Below, piece after piece: positions 51,117 to 60,087 of a stretch of DNA of 64,000 bases. Location of the stretch: NCBI GenBank assembly GCA_040880065.1, contig JBBDJE010000017.1, positions 1 through 64,000 of the forward strand, read 5' to 3'. The position numbers were made by a program, and so were the translations under genes. Position 1 is the stretch's first letter. Every line of letters starts with the position of its first letter. The stretch is from Abyssibius sp040880065. Lineage in GTDB: Bacteria > Pseudomonadota > Alphaproteobacteria > Rhodobacterales > Rhodobacteraceae. The notes under the pieces are model-generated. The model did no database searches. It was not told the DNA's origin and worked only from the letters and a program-made list of their open reading frames with translations.

Positions 51117-52859
51117 CTAGTCTTCTTCGAACGGATCCCAGTTTTCCGGGGTCATATCTTCGCCCTCGCCCTGATCTTCGAGCGGAATATCAATGGAGGG
51201 CGGGCGCATTTCGGCACCGGGAAAGGCGGCAAGTGCCGCAGCCACCAGCGGGTGGCCTGAAATTTGCGCCGAAAGGTCGGCTTTGGCCAGCGCGCGGGTT
51301 TCGGCGATTGTGGGGGCTGCATCGGCGCCTTTTTCAGCCACAACCGAAACACCCCAGCGCGCGCCTGTCCAGCTTTGCAGGCGTTGGGAAAGCCGTTGGG
51401 CAAGGTCGGCGCGTGCATCACCGCTTTGGGAAAACTCAATCCGCCCCGGCGCGTAATGCACAAGGCGCAAATACGTTTCAACCTCGACAAGCAACTGCAT
51501 ATCGCGGCGCGTTCGGATAAGGGTGATCACGTCTTCAAACTGCGCATAGCGCGCCAACGGGTCGGGCGCATGGGCGATATCGGCCACAATAGACGGGTTT
51601 GCGCCGTTAAACGCGCCGCGCGGTGCGCCACCACCCCCGCCGCCACTGCCCCCGCCGCCGGGTGGCGGGTTTGGCGGCGTTGGCGTGTCGGCCAGACGGC
51701 GCACGAGCTCTTCGGGGCTGGGCAGGTCTGCCACATGGGTCATGCGGATGATGGCCATTTCAGCCGCCATCATGGAATTGGGCGCGCTTGCCACCTCTTC
51801 AAGCGCCTTGAGCAGCATTTGCCACATGCGGGTCAGCACGCGCATATGAAGGGCTTGTGCCATTATCTGCCCGCGGTCACGCTCGTCTGCGCCGATTGTG
51901 GGGTCGTTTACCGCCTCGGGCGTGATTTTGAGAACCGAGACCCAATGGGTAATTTCGGCCAGATCGCGCAGCACGGCCATCGGCTCGGCCCCGTCGGCAT
52001 ATTGGCCGGCAAGCTCGCCCAAAGCGCCCGCCGCATCGCCCTTTACAATCAGGTCGAACAAATCGAGCACACGCCCACGATCGGCGAGGCCAAGCATGGC
52101 GCGCACCTGCGCCACAGTGGTTGTTCCCGCCCCATGGCTGATTGCCTGATCCAGCAGCGATGTCGCATCGCGCGCCGAGCCTTCGGCGGCGCGGGTGATC
52201 AGCGCCAACGCGTCTTCAGCAATTTCAGCACCTTCGGATTTGGCGATTTTGCGCAGCAGGGCCAGCATGTCTTCCGGCTCGATCCGGCGCAGATCAAACC
52301 GCTGGCAGCGCGACAGCACCGTCACCGGCACTTTGCGAATTTCGGTGGTGGCGAAGATGAATTTTACATGCGCGGGCGGCTCTTCCAGCGTTTTAAGCAG
52401 CGCATTGAAGGCCGAGGTCGACAGCATGTGCACCTCGTCGATGATGAACACCTTGTAGCGGGCCGAGGCCGCGCGATAAGCCACGCCTTCGATAATCGCA
52501 TCGCGGATGTTTTGCACGCCGGTGTTTGATGCGGCGTCCATTTCGATCACATCAACATGGCGGCCCTCGGCAATGGCAAGGCAGGGCTCGCACTGCCCGC
52601 AAGGCGAAATGGTTGGCTTGCCCGTGCCATCGGGGCCGATGCAGTTCAGCCCTTTGGCAATAATCCGCGCCGTGGTGGTTTTGCCGGTGCCGCGAATGCC
52701 GGTCATAATAAAAGCATGGGCAATCCGGTCTGCCTCGAACGCGTTTTTAAGCGTGCGCACCAGCGCGTCCTGGCCAATCACATCGGCAAAGGTTTCGGGG
52801 CGGTATTTGCGCGCTAATACGCGGTAACTCGGGGCGGTGGTGTCGTTCATGTCGGGCAT
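51117..52859 (-). CDS. dnaX: DNA polymerase III subunit gamma/tau
   Basis: A 580-residue clamp-loader ATPase. Walker A is GIRGTGKTTTARI; the zinc module includes SPCGQCEPC; Walker B/DExx is FIIDEVHMLS; sensor 1 lies in IFATTEIRKVPVTVLSRCQR. Residues about 400-425 are a Pro/Gly linker between the ATPase and the tau part that binds the polymerase. I keep the ATG at 52859 because AAGG lies six bases upstream; the ATG at 52850 is possible. It heads the dnaX-ybaB-recR operon. Confidence 0.95.
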   Translation of the reverse strand: MPDMNDTTAPSYRVLARKYRPETFADVIGQDALVRTLKNAFEADRIAHAFIMTGIRGTGKTTTARIIAKGLNCIGPDGTGKPTISPCGQCEPCLAIAEGRHVDVIEMDAASNTGVQNIRDAIIEGVAYRAASARYKVFIIDEVHMLSTSAFNALLKTLEEPPAHVKFIFATTEIRKVPVTVLSRCQRFDLRRIEPEDMLALLRKIAKSEGAEIAEDALALITRAAEGSARDATSLLDQAISHGAGTTTVAQVRAMLGLADRGRVLDLFDLIVKGDAAGALGELAGQYADGAEPMAVLRDLAEITHWVSVLKITPEAVNDPTIGADERDRGQIMAQALHMRVLTRMWQMLLKALEEVASAPNSMMAAEMAIIRMTHVADLPSPEELVRRLADTPTPPNPPPGGGGSGGGGGGAPRGAFNGANPSIVADIAHAPDPLARYAQFEDVITLIRTRRDMQLLVEVETYLRLVHYAPGRIEFSQSGDARADLAQRLSQRLQSWTGARWGVSVVAEKGADAAPTIAETRALAKADLSAQISGHPLVAAALAAFPGAEMRPPSIDIPLEDQGEGEDMTPENWDPFEED

Positions 52860-52968
52860 GTCTGGCCTTGTTGCTTGGCCGCCAGACTAGGGCGCAGAAG
52901 GCCAAAGCACAAGCACGCCCCTTGCCAGTTTTGCAGCTTGGGCTAGGTTGGGCAAAACGGAGACAGTT

Positions 52969-53451
52969 ATGACATTTGCAATTGCAGAACTGGCAGCACC
53001 AAGGGGCGGCACATTGGGCATTTGCCCCCTGCCCGGCCGTTTTGGCACGGCGCTGGACGATCTTGCAGTGCTGCGCGCATGGCAGCCCGATATCGTTGTT
53101 TCAATGACCGAACTGGCGGAAATGGAGCGCCATATTGTCGCCGATCTGGGCGGTTTGCTGGCGCAAAGTGGCATTGGCTGGGCGCATTTCCCGATACGCG
53201 ACTTTGGAACACCCGCCTTTGGGGCCGCGTGGAACGACCTGTCAGCGCGGCTGCACAAGGTGCTGGATGGCGGCGGGCGCGTGCTGGCGCATTGCTATGG
53301 CGGGCAAGGCCGCTCGGGCATGGTGCTGCTCGGGCTGATGGTTGAACGCGGCATGGCGGCAGATGCCGCCCTTGCCGCCCTGCGCAAAGTGCGCCCCGGT
53401 GCTGTGGAAACAGTTGCACAGCAGGCGTGGGCCAAAAATACCCTGAAATAG
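52969..53451 (+). CDS. Protein-tyrosine/dual-specificity phosphatase-like protein
   Basis: A 160-residue cytosolic phosphatase of the cysteine-based PTP superfamily. The P-loop VLAHCYGGQGRSGMVLLGL has the CX5R signature with the catalytic Cys and Arg. Upstream, VVSMTELAEME and FPIRDFGTP give the usual WPD-loop-like Asp. The GGAG box supports the ATG at 52969 rather than an upstream GTG/ATG. Similar short proteins occur widely in alphaproteobacteria; the substrate is unknown. Divergent from dnaX. Confidence 0.88.
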   Translation: MTFAIAELAAPRGGTLGICPLPGRFGTALDDLAVLRAWQPDIVVSMTELAEMERHIVADLGGLLAQSGIGWAHFPIRDFGTPAFGAAWNDLSARLHKVLDGGGRVLAHCYGGQGRSGMVLLGLMVERGMAADAALAALRKVRPGAVETVAQQAWAKNTLK

Positions 53452-53511
53452 TTCGCGACAGAATCACTACTGTTTGATAAAATATTTGGGAGTGTGTGTA
53501 AATCACTTGTC

Positions 53512-53528
53512 AGCAACCAATGGTTGCT
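53512..53528. promoter_or_regulatory. 17-bp inverted repeat before the Hint-domain gene
   Basis: AGCAACCA at 53512-53519 and TGGTTGCT at 53521-53528 are perfect inverted repeats around one base, 25 bases upstream of the ATG at 53554. It may be an operator or a leader hairpin. Confidence 0.5.
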
Positions 53529-53553
53529 AAGTAATCATGTAGAAAGAACGATC

Positions 53554-54577
53554 ATGTCTATATTTAACTATGTTGGGCAAGATGCAAACAATCACACAAG
53601 CGCTGACACGCTCGTAGTTAATAGTTAATAACGAAAAACCAATAAATTTTACAATAAATTCCGGAGCAGAGTCGTATGTAGGTGATCTCAAATCGACAGT
53701 CGGCATCAATGAAGCTGCCGATGACACGATCAGCTACACAGATTATGACGGCAATGTTTATACGAATGTATCGTTTCAAATAACTTATGAAGGCAATACA
53801 AACTGGCGGACTGGCAACGCTGGCGCAGATCCGCAGTATCAGTCGCACATCGCGATTATCAAGATCCTGTCCGGCGACGAAACCGGCCAGACTTATACGC
53901 TGATTATCAGCAATCCACCCAACCCCAACGCGCCCAACCCGCATCTCGGTTCGGCATACAATACCTTCAAAAACGGCAACCACCGCGCCGGCCCAAACGA
54001 AGATGGTGTTTTTTGCTTTGGCGAGGGCACATTGATTGCAACGCCCGGCGGCGAAACCGCGGTTGAAGACCTTGCTATCGGCGACATGGTGAATACGCTG
54101 GACAGTGGGGCGCAGGCCATTCGCTGGATCGGGTCAACTACCGTTACCGCCACAGGTGCTAACCAGCCAGTTCGCATAGCGGTTGATGCTTTCGGAAAAG
54201 CCCAGCCTCTCACGGCGCTTATCGTGTCGCCCGCACATCGCATGCTGGTTGACAGCATATTGGCCAGCCTGCTGTTTGAATGCCCGCAATTGCTGGCCCA
54301 TGCCAAAGATTTGATAAATGACAGTACAATCCGCCCCGTTACCGGCAAGCAGTTTGTGCGCTACTTTCATTTCATGTTCGACAAGCACGAACTTGTCTGG
54401 GCAAATGGCGCGGTATCTGAAAGCTTTCATCCTTCGCAGGCATCCGACAATGCAGCAACGCATGCAAGCCTTGCCGAGTTGCAGCGCCTGTTTCCAAATA
54501 CGTTCCTGGCGGGCGGCGAGCTGCCATCCGCACGGCCAACGTTGAGTGCGCTCGAGGCGCGGCTTTTAATGCGCTGA
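53554..54577 (+). pseudogene. Hint-domain (Hedgehog/intein-like) protein gene with a frameshift
   Basis: The first frame reads MSIFNYVGQDANNHTSADTL then VVNS and stops at 53626-53628. The following frame continues NEKPINFTINSGAESYVGDL and then a typical Hint_2 protein: FCFGEGTLIATPGGETAVED (auto-catalytic Cys), AIGDMVNTLDSG, VSPAHRMLVDS (His) and a tail to 54577. The break is a 7-bp tandem duplication, GTTAATA twice at 53617-53630; removing one copy restores one frame of about 338 residues, a normal family length. Such proteins are secreted, often RTX-like, in Rhodobacteraceae. Alternatives are a sequencing error or phase variation. Confidence 0.8.
53617..53630 (+). repeat. 7-bp tandem duplication that breaks the Hint gene
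   Basis: GTTAATA occurs twice in direct tandem, 53617-53623 and 53624-53630. One copy gives a continuous frame (VVNNEKPINF); two copies give TAA stops. Confidence 0.9.
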
Positions 54578-54595
54578 CACGTCAGCGCGGCTTTT
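54571..54595 (+). terminator. Terminator of the Hint-domain gene
   Basis: GCGCTGAC (54571-54578) pairs with GTCAGCGC (54581-54588), followed by GGCTTTTT. It overlaps both the stop codon and the end of the convergent rsgA. Confidence 0.75.
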
Positions 54596-55589
54596 TATGC
54601 GCCTTGTACATTTTCCCGTTCTTGCGGAACCGTTCGCGGGCTTCGTGAATAGATTCCGTGCTGAAGCGGTCTTCGTTCTTCAGCTTGCGCCAGCGTTTCA
54701 GCCGGTCTGCATCAAGCTTGCCCGTGGCAATGGCGGCCTGCACGGCGCAGCCCGGCTCGTGATCATGGGCGCAATCGTTGAACTTGCATTGACTGACCAG
54801 CGAGACAATATCGTCAAACACCGCATCAATGCCCTCGCTGGCTTCGCTCAAGCGCAGCTCGCGCATGCCGGGCGTGTCAATCAGCCAGCCGCCCGCCAAT
54901 GTCGGGCGCAAAGCGCGGGCGGTGGTGGTGTGGCGGCCCTTGGCATCGTCGCCGCGAATGTTTTGGGTTGCGTCTATTATGCCGGTCAGCGCGTTTTGCA
55001 GCGTGGTTTTGCCCACACCGGAAGAGCCGACAAGCGCCAGCGTTTGCCCGGAGTTGCACCACGGCGTGAGTTTCTCCACCGCCACGGCATCATGCGCATC
55101 CAGCGCAAGCGCGGTGAGCATGGGTGACAGGGCTTCGGCCTGACGGCGGTAGTCGTCCGGATCTTCGGCAAGGTCGGCCTTGGTCAGGATGATCAGCGGC
55201 AGGGCGCCGCCCATCGCCGCCAGCGCAAGGTAGCGTTCCAGCCGTGCGGGGTTAAAGTCGGCGTTGCAACTGGTGACAATGCCAAGCGTGTCAACATTGG
55301 CGGCAATAAGCTGCTTTTGCGCAACCTCGCCCGCCGCGCGGCGCGATACGGTGGTGAGGCGGTCGAGCCTGCTAAGCGCAAGGCCATCTTCTGCCAAAAC
55401 CCAGTCACCCACCGCATAGGCGCCGGTTGATTCGGTGGTGCGCAATGTCAGCGGGCCGTTCAGCGACAGTGCCTCAACACGGTCGCGGTGAATTTCGCAC
55501 AGGCGCGCGGGCGTGCCGATACTGTTTTCATCAAGCTGGCGCGCGAAATGCGCCGACCATCCAAGATCGGCAAGTGAAGTATATGTCAA
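54582..55589 (-). CDS. rsgA: Ribosome small-subunit GTPase RsgA
   Basis: A 335-residue circularly permuted GTPase that helps late 30S maturation. OB-fold about 30-100; then G4 (LILTKADLAED), G1 (LVGSSGVGKTTLQNAL), G3 (IDTPGMRELRL) in permuted order; C-terminal zinc module CKFNDCAHDHEPGCAV. The start is uncertain: I use a TTG at 55589 (CAGGGTAA seven bases upstream) because it gives the usual length, whereas the longer frame to an ATG at 55700 adds an atypical 37 residues. Confidence 0.9.
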   Translation of the reverse strand: MTYTSLADLGWSAHFARQLDENSIGTPARLCEIHRDRVEALSLNGPLTLRTTESTGAYAVGDWVLAEDGLALSRLDRLTTVSRRAAGEVAQKQLIAANVDTLGIVTSCNADFNPARLERYLALAAMGGALPLIILTKADLAEDPDDYRRQAEALSPMLTALALDAHDAVAVEKLTPWCNSGQTLALVGSSGVGKTTLQNALTGIIDATQNIRGDDAKGRHTTTARALRPTLAGGWLIDTPGMRELRLSEASEGIDAVFDDIVSLVSQCKFNDCAHDHEPGCAVQAAIATGKLDADRLKRWRKLKNEDRFSTESIHEARERFRKNGKMYKAHKKPR

Positions 55590-55738
55590 CGGATTACCCT
55601 GTTTGGCAAAGCAACGCGCCACTGCCCCGCACTGCGGGGGTTTGGCTGAAGTTTGAAGGGCTGCTGGCCTGAAATCAGGCGGCGGCCCGAAGGATTGCAA
55701 TGGCTGTCATGGCGTATCCTTTCGTAAACAGGCGTTAG

Positions 55739-55837
55739 GTGAGAGGCTGGACAACGACCCAAGCGGGGCTCGTTACGGTTGCTTCCTTCCGGACCTGGCC
55801 GGGTTGGCGAGGCGCTCGCCCGCGCCAACCTCTCACC
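55739..55837 (-). ncRNA. ffs: Signal recognition particle RNA, small bacterial type
   Basis: The 4.5S-type SRP RNA that binds Ffh. On the minus strand it contains the conserved apical motif GGTCCGGAAGGAAGCA (about 55779-55794). The ends pair as GGTGAGAGG (55739-55747) with CCTCTCACC (55829-55837). Length about 100 bases, as in other alphaproteobacteria. Confidence 0.95.
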
Positions 55838-55865
55838 CCCGATATAGGGACGGGCGGCGACAGGG

Positions 55866-56951
55866 TCAATAGCCTGCCACGCGCTGCATGCTGGCCGCCT
55901 CGTCGCCCTTAAGCGCTGCAACAACATCCAGCCCCGTAAGCGCGCCAAACTTGAATCCATGGCCGCTATCGGCTGTCAGCACCAGAGTTGCATCGCGGCG
56001 TTGTAACAAAAACCGCTCATCCGGGGCCATCAGGTAAAAGTTGGCCAAGGTGAAGCGCGGGCGGAAGGCCTCGGCATCCTTGAACCGCCCGACATAGCCC
56101 GCCAGAATTTCAGCGGTATCGGCTGCGCTGGTCGGGCGGTCGCGATGCGGGTCAGCCACTTGGCTCAGGCGGCCAAGCCCCAGCTTCATGGGAATGTCGC
56201 CAATGGGCGGAATGCCCCAGCAATCATCATTACCGCCAATGCCCGCCCAGCACGGGCCTGCCGCCCAGGCCGCCTGCCATTGTGGTGGCGGGTCGGCATA
56301 AACAACAAGGCTGCGGCGCGGGGTAAAGCCAACCATATCGGCAAACAGGCCGGGCAGGCCGATACCTGCGGCCACGATCAACTGGTCGGCCTGCATATCG
56401 CCCAGCGTTGTGGTGATTGCCCCCTGTTCGGTATGCACCGAAAGCACACGGCACTGCGGCACAAGCTCGGCCCCGCGCGCCACCAGCCAGCGCAACAGGC
56501 CGGTGATGATCTGATCGGCCAGCAACGCGCCACCGCTTGAAAGCAACGCAAACCGCACATTGGATGATTCGATCATCGGGAAGCGTTTTTCAAGATCTTC
56601 CGGTGCCAGAACCTCATGCGCCACGCCGGTTTCTGCAAGGGATTTGGCCGAGATGTCGGCCCAGTCGCCCTTTTCATGGGAAACAGACAGCGCGCCGCAT
56701 TCAACATAGGGCGCGGTGCCGATATCGGTGAACAGCGTGTTCCAAGCGATATGTGCATCACCAATACGCGCGCCATAGCCCGGATACGCGGCGTAATGCG
56801 GGCGGATAATGCGATGATAGTCCCAGCTTGCCGAAAGCGGGTTGGGAATGGGGCCATCTTCAACGATTTGCACCTGCCATCCGGCGCGCAGCAGCGCCCA
56901 AGCGGTGCATAATCCGTTAATGCCCGCCCCAACAATCAGCGCCTTGGTCAT
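55866..56951 (-). CDS. FAD-dependent oxidoreductase, DAO / sarcosine oxidase-like
   Basis: A 361-residue flavoprotein of the D-amino-acid-oxidase superfamily. The N-terminal dinucleotide motif is ALIVGAGINGLCTAWALLRA followed by the acidic residue in VQIVEDG; a second FAD region is ADQLIVAAGIGLPG, and the C-terminal DSGHGFKFGALTG closes the FAD site. Substrates are probably secondary or N-methyl amino acids. I cannot tell the specific substrate. It is divergent from nudC. Confidence 0.85.
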   Translation of the reverse strand: MTKALIVGAGINGLCTAWALLRAGWQVQIVEDGPIPNPLSASWDYHRIIRPHYAAYPGYGARIGDAHIAWNTLFTDIGTAPYVECGALSVSHEKGDWADISAKSLAETGVAHEVLAPEDLEKRFPMIESSNVRFALLSSGGALLADQIITGLLRWLVARGAELVPQCRVLSVHTEQGAITTTLGDMQADQLIVAAGIGLPGLFADMVGFTPRRSLVVYADPPPQWQAAWAAGPCWAGIGGNDDCWGIPPIGDIPMKLGLGRLSQVADPHRDRPTSAADTAEILAGYVGRFKDAEAFRPRFTLANFYLMAPDERFLLQRRDATLVLTADSGHGFKFGALTGLDVVAALKGDEAASMQRVAGY

Positions 56952-57018
56952 TGCCCGTTCATCCTTATGAGTCTAGGTTCGGGCCACGTTAGCAGGCAGG
57001 TTGAAAGCAGCAAGACCC

Positions 57019-57987
57019 ATGAGCAAAAATGGCGAAAACATCACCTTCGCTGGCGGGCGGCTGGACCGTGCGCAGCATTTGCGCGCAAAGGCGGGTGATC
57101 TGGCAAAGCAGGCCGATGCATGCATGATGCTGCTCTGGCGTGGCAAGCCGCTGCTTGAGGGTGGCGATACACCCCGCCTGTGCTGGCTACCAGCCAACCA
57201 TTCATTCGTAAGCTATGCCGCTGGCGCGCCCGTTTTTCTGGGGCTGATAAATGGCGCACCGCATTTTGCGCAAGATGTCTCAAGCTGGGAAGGGCCGGTG
57301 GAAGCCGCCGATTACACCGGATTTCTGGACACGAGCGCGCAAACCCATCCCGACCTGCCCAAAGACAGCCATTTTCGCGACTTGCGCAATGCAATTACAG
57401 CGCTGTCGGGTGATGATGCGGGCGATGCCGCCACCGCAAAGGCAATTTTGGGCTGGCATGAAACCCACCGTTTCTGCGCCAGATGCGGTGCACCAAGTTT
57501 AAGCGCCGAGGGTGGCTGGCAGCGCAATTGCCCCGCCTGCAACGCTGCACATTTTCCGCGCACCGACCCGGTTGTCATCATGCTGGTGGTGCATGGTAAT
57601 GATGTGCTGCTGGGCCGTTCGCCGCATTGGCCCGAGGGGATGTATTCGCTGCTTGCAGGCTTTGTGGAGCCGGGCGAAAGCTTGGAAAGCGCCGTGCGCC
57701 GCGAAGTGGCCGAGGAAACCGCCGTTATCTGCGGCACGGTGCGCTATCTGGCCTGCCAGCCATGGCCCTTTCCAAGCTCGCTTATGCTGGGCTGTTATGC
57801 CGAGGCGACAAGCCGCGACATTACCATTGACCCAAACGAGCTTGCAGCGGCATTCTGGGTAAGCCGTGAACGGCTTGTTTTGGCTTTGGCCGGCCATGAC
57901 CCAAAGATCAAACCCGCCCGCAAGGGCGCAATTGCCCATACGCTGCTACAAGCATGGGTGCAGGATTCGCTCGACGATTTGACTTAG
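57019..57987 (+). CDS. nudC: NAD+ diphosphatase / NADH pyrophosphatase NudC
   Basis: A 322-residue Nudix enzyme hydrolysing NAD(H) and NAD-capped RNA in the family. A zinc ribbon (FCARCG ... NCPACNAAHFPRTDPVV) precedes the Nudix box GFVEPGESLESAVRREVAEE. The SYPA-like motif is partly visible (LACQPWPFPSSLMLG), as is typical for NudC. Start at 57019 (ATG after AAGACCC). The SRPBCC gene follows after eight bases in the same direction. Confidence 0.92.
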   Translation: MSKNGENITFAGGRLDRAQHLRAKAGDLAKQADACMMLLWRGKPLLEGGDTPRLCWLPANHSFVSYAAGAPVFLGLINGAPHFAQDVSSWEGPVEAADYTGFLDTSAQTHPDLPKDSHFRDLRNAITALSGDDAGDAATAKAILGWHETHRFCARCGAPSLSAEGGWQRNCPACNAAHFPRTDPVVIMLVVHGNDVLLGRSPHWPEGMYSLLAGFVEPGESLESAVRREVAEETAVICGTVRYLACQPWPFPSSLMLGCYAEATSRDITIDPNELAAAFWVSRERLVLALAGHDPKIKPARKGAIAHTLLQAWVQDSLDDLT

Positions 57988-57995
57988 GACTGACC

Positions 57996-58451
57996 ATGCA
58001 TTTAGAACATCGCCGCAGTATTGCCACCCCGCAAGCATTCGCCTTTGACGCAACAAGCGATTTTACGCGGTTTGAACGCGAAGGTGCGGGTGGTGCCACG
58101 TTTACGCGCACAAACGGCACGGGCCATGAACTTGGGAGCGAATGGCGGGTGGAGGCCGAGTTTCGCGGCCGCACACGGCGCTTCAACATCAGGCTCGCCA
58201 CATATACCCCGCATGAACGGCTTGAGCTGGCCACAGGCTCCAGCAAGTTTGATGTGCGCGTAACCTATGCGTTTACTGCCACAGGCCCTGCACAATGCGA
58301 AATGGTAATGAGCATTGATACCGCCGCGCGCTCGCTGGCCGGACGGTTGATTTTTCAAACCCTGCAACTGGCTCGCGCCCGCTTCGAGCGCTATCTGGCT
58401 GAAGCCGTCGATCGTATGGCCACGCAAATGGAAGCGGAATACAAGCCCTAG
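57996..58451 (+). CDS. SRPBCC (START-like) family protein
   Basis: A 151-residue protein with a lipid/hydrophobic ligand-binding SRPBCC fold: MHLEHRRSIATPQAFAFDAT at the start, then strands DFTRFEREG, SEWRVEAEFRGRTRRFNIRL, and a long C-terminal helix (LARARFERYLAEAVDRMATQ). The ligand and role are not known. Start at 57996 is eight bases after nudC, so the two are probably co-transcribed; a longer frame overlapping nudC is less likely. It converges with xseA. Confidence 0.75.
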   Translation: MHLEHRRSIATPQAFAFDATSDFTRFEREGAGGATFTRTNGTGHELGSEWRVEAEFRGRTRRFNIRLATYTPHERLELATGSSKFDVRVTYAFTATGPAQCEMVMSIDTAARSLAGRLIFQTLQLARARFERYLAEAVDRMATQMEAEYKP

Positions 58452-58460
58452 CGGCCTGCC

Positions 58461-60017
58461 CTAAAACAGGCTGCCCTGTTTGCCCGGCGGCACCTTTGGG
58501 CGTTTGTGTGCAGGTGCTGCGCCGCCGGTTTGCGCATCAATCCGGCCATCGGCAAACTCAACCTCGATTGGCGCGGCCCCTTGCAATGCGGCGGCGCGGG
58601 TCACCAACTTGCCTTGGCTGCGCACCACGGCATAGCCGCGCGCAAGGGTTGACTGGTAAGATAGCGTGTTCAGCGTGCGTTCAAGCGCGCCAAGGTTGCG
58701 GATGAGCGATGCCACACTGCGCCCCTGCGCAGCCCCCGCACGGCCGCCAAGCCCTTCGAGCTGGCCTTGCAGGCGTGCTGTGTGGCGGCTTAGCAATTCA
58801 GGGCGCAAGCGCGGGGCAAGCTGGGCGAACCTGTCTTTGCGGCGAAAAAGCGCTGTGCGCTGCAGCGAAATGAGTTGGCTTTCAAGCTTCTCCAACCGGG
58901 CCTCGCGGCGAAATATCCCTTCACGTAACAAGGCCGGCCCGAAACGTCCGGCGCGGCCTGCGCCCAAAGCCAAATGCTTTTTCCGGGTCAGGTGCACCAA
59001 TGCGCGCGGCAGGTTTGCCCAAGCATAATCAAGCCGCTGGCGGCGGTCAGCCAGAAGCCCTTCGGGGCTGGGCAAGGCGCGCGCAAGGTCACGCAGGCGC
59101 TGGCTGCGCTGGGAAAGCATGCGCGCGGCGGCCCCTTGGCGGCGCTGGTCAAGCCCGGCAAGCGTGGCCAGAAGATCGGCGCGCACCGGCACGGCCATTT
59201 CGGCCGCCGCCGTCGGAGTTGGCGCACGCATATCGGCGGCAAGATCGATCAGCGTTGTATCGGTTTCATGGCCCACAGCGGATATAAGCGGGATTGTGCT
59301 TTCAGCCGCCGCGCGCACAACGATTTCCTCATTGAACCCCCAAAGGTCTTCGACCGAGCCGCCACCACGCGCCACAATCAATACATCAGGGCGCGGCACG
59401 GGCCCGTCATGCCCCAGCGCGTTAAAGCCGCGGATTGCGGCGGCCACCTGCGCGGCACAAGCCTCGCCCTGCACCACGACCGGCCAGATCAGCACGCGGG
59501 TTGGAAAACGGTCGCGCAAGCGGTGCAGAATATCGCGGATAACCGCACCGCTTGGTGAGGTGACAACGCCAATCACCCGCGGCAAATAGGGGAGCGGGTG
59601 TTTGCGCGATGCGTCAAACAACCCTTCGGCGGCCAGCGCTTTTTTACGCTTTTCAAGCATCGCCATCAGCGCGCCAACCCCTGCAGGCGCCATGCTTTCC
59701 ACCACAAGCTGATAGCGGCTTTGGCCGGGGAATGTGGTGAGCCTGCCGGTGGCGACAACCTCCATCCCCTCTTCCGGACGCATGGGCAGCTTGTTGGCTG
59801 TGCCCTTCCAGATAACGCTGGCAAGCACGGCATTATTGTCTTTCAGGTCCAGATAGATATGCCCCGAGGCCGGTCGCGACACGCGCCCAAGCTCGCCGCG
59901 CACGCGAACATGCGAAAATTCGCCCTCGATCATGCGTTTGAGCACGCCTGAAAGTTCGGAAACCGAAAACTCGGGGGCGTTGTTGCTTTTATCCGTATCA
60001 TCGAGGAGCGCGTTCAT
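58461..60017 (-). CDS. xseA: Exodeoxyribonuclease VII large subunit
   Basis: A 518-residue nuclease subunit. An N-terminal OB-fold (SVSELSGVLKRMIEGEFSHV then RVRGELGRVSRPASGHIY) is followed by the catalytic domain (PYLPRVIGVVTSPSGAVIRD; RGGGSVEDLWGFNEE; ISAVGHETDTTLIDLAADMR) and a long coiled-coil, ending in a basic tail. The ATG at 60017 (MNALLDD) is preceded by GGACAGG; the ORF extends further upstream only by running through purD. The partner xseB is not in the window. Divergent from purD. Confidence 0.95.
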   Translation of the reverse strand: MNALLDDTDKSNNAPEFSVSELSGVLKRMIEGEFSHVRVRGELGRVSRPASGHIYLDLKDNNAVLASVIWKGTANKLPMRPEEGMEVVATGRLTTFPGQSRYQLVVESMAPAGVGALMAMLEKRKKALAAEGLFDASRKHPLPYLPRVIGVVTSPSGAVIRDILHRLRDRFPTRVLIWPVVVQGEACAAQVAAAIRGFNALGHDGPVPRPDVLIVARGGGSVEDLWGFNEEIVVRAAAESTIPLISAVGHETDTTLIDLAADMRAPTPTAAAEMAVPVRADLLATLAGLDQRRQGAAARMLSQRSQRLRDLARALPSPEGLLADRRQRLDYAWANLPRALVHLTRKKHLALGAGRAGRFGPALLREGIFRREARLEKLESQLISLQRTALFRRKDRFAQLAPRLRPELLSRHTARLQGQLEGLGGRAGAAQGRSVASLIRNLGALERTLNTLSYQSTLARGYAVVRSQGKLVTRAAALQGAAPIEVEFADGRIDAQTGGAAPAHKRPKVPPGKQGSLF

Positions 60018-60087
60018 AGCCTGTCCTTGCCTTGCTTGCCCGTCGACCTTAGAACGGCGCGAACAGAAGGCCAAGCGGTAGGACAGC

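Noticed and set aside
54032..54577. Independent 181-aa Hint gene starting at TTG 54032
   Set aside because: The upstream frame from 53630 carries typical family sequence, so the TTG is internal to a frameshifted gene.
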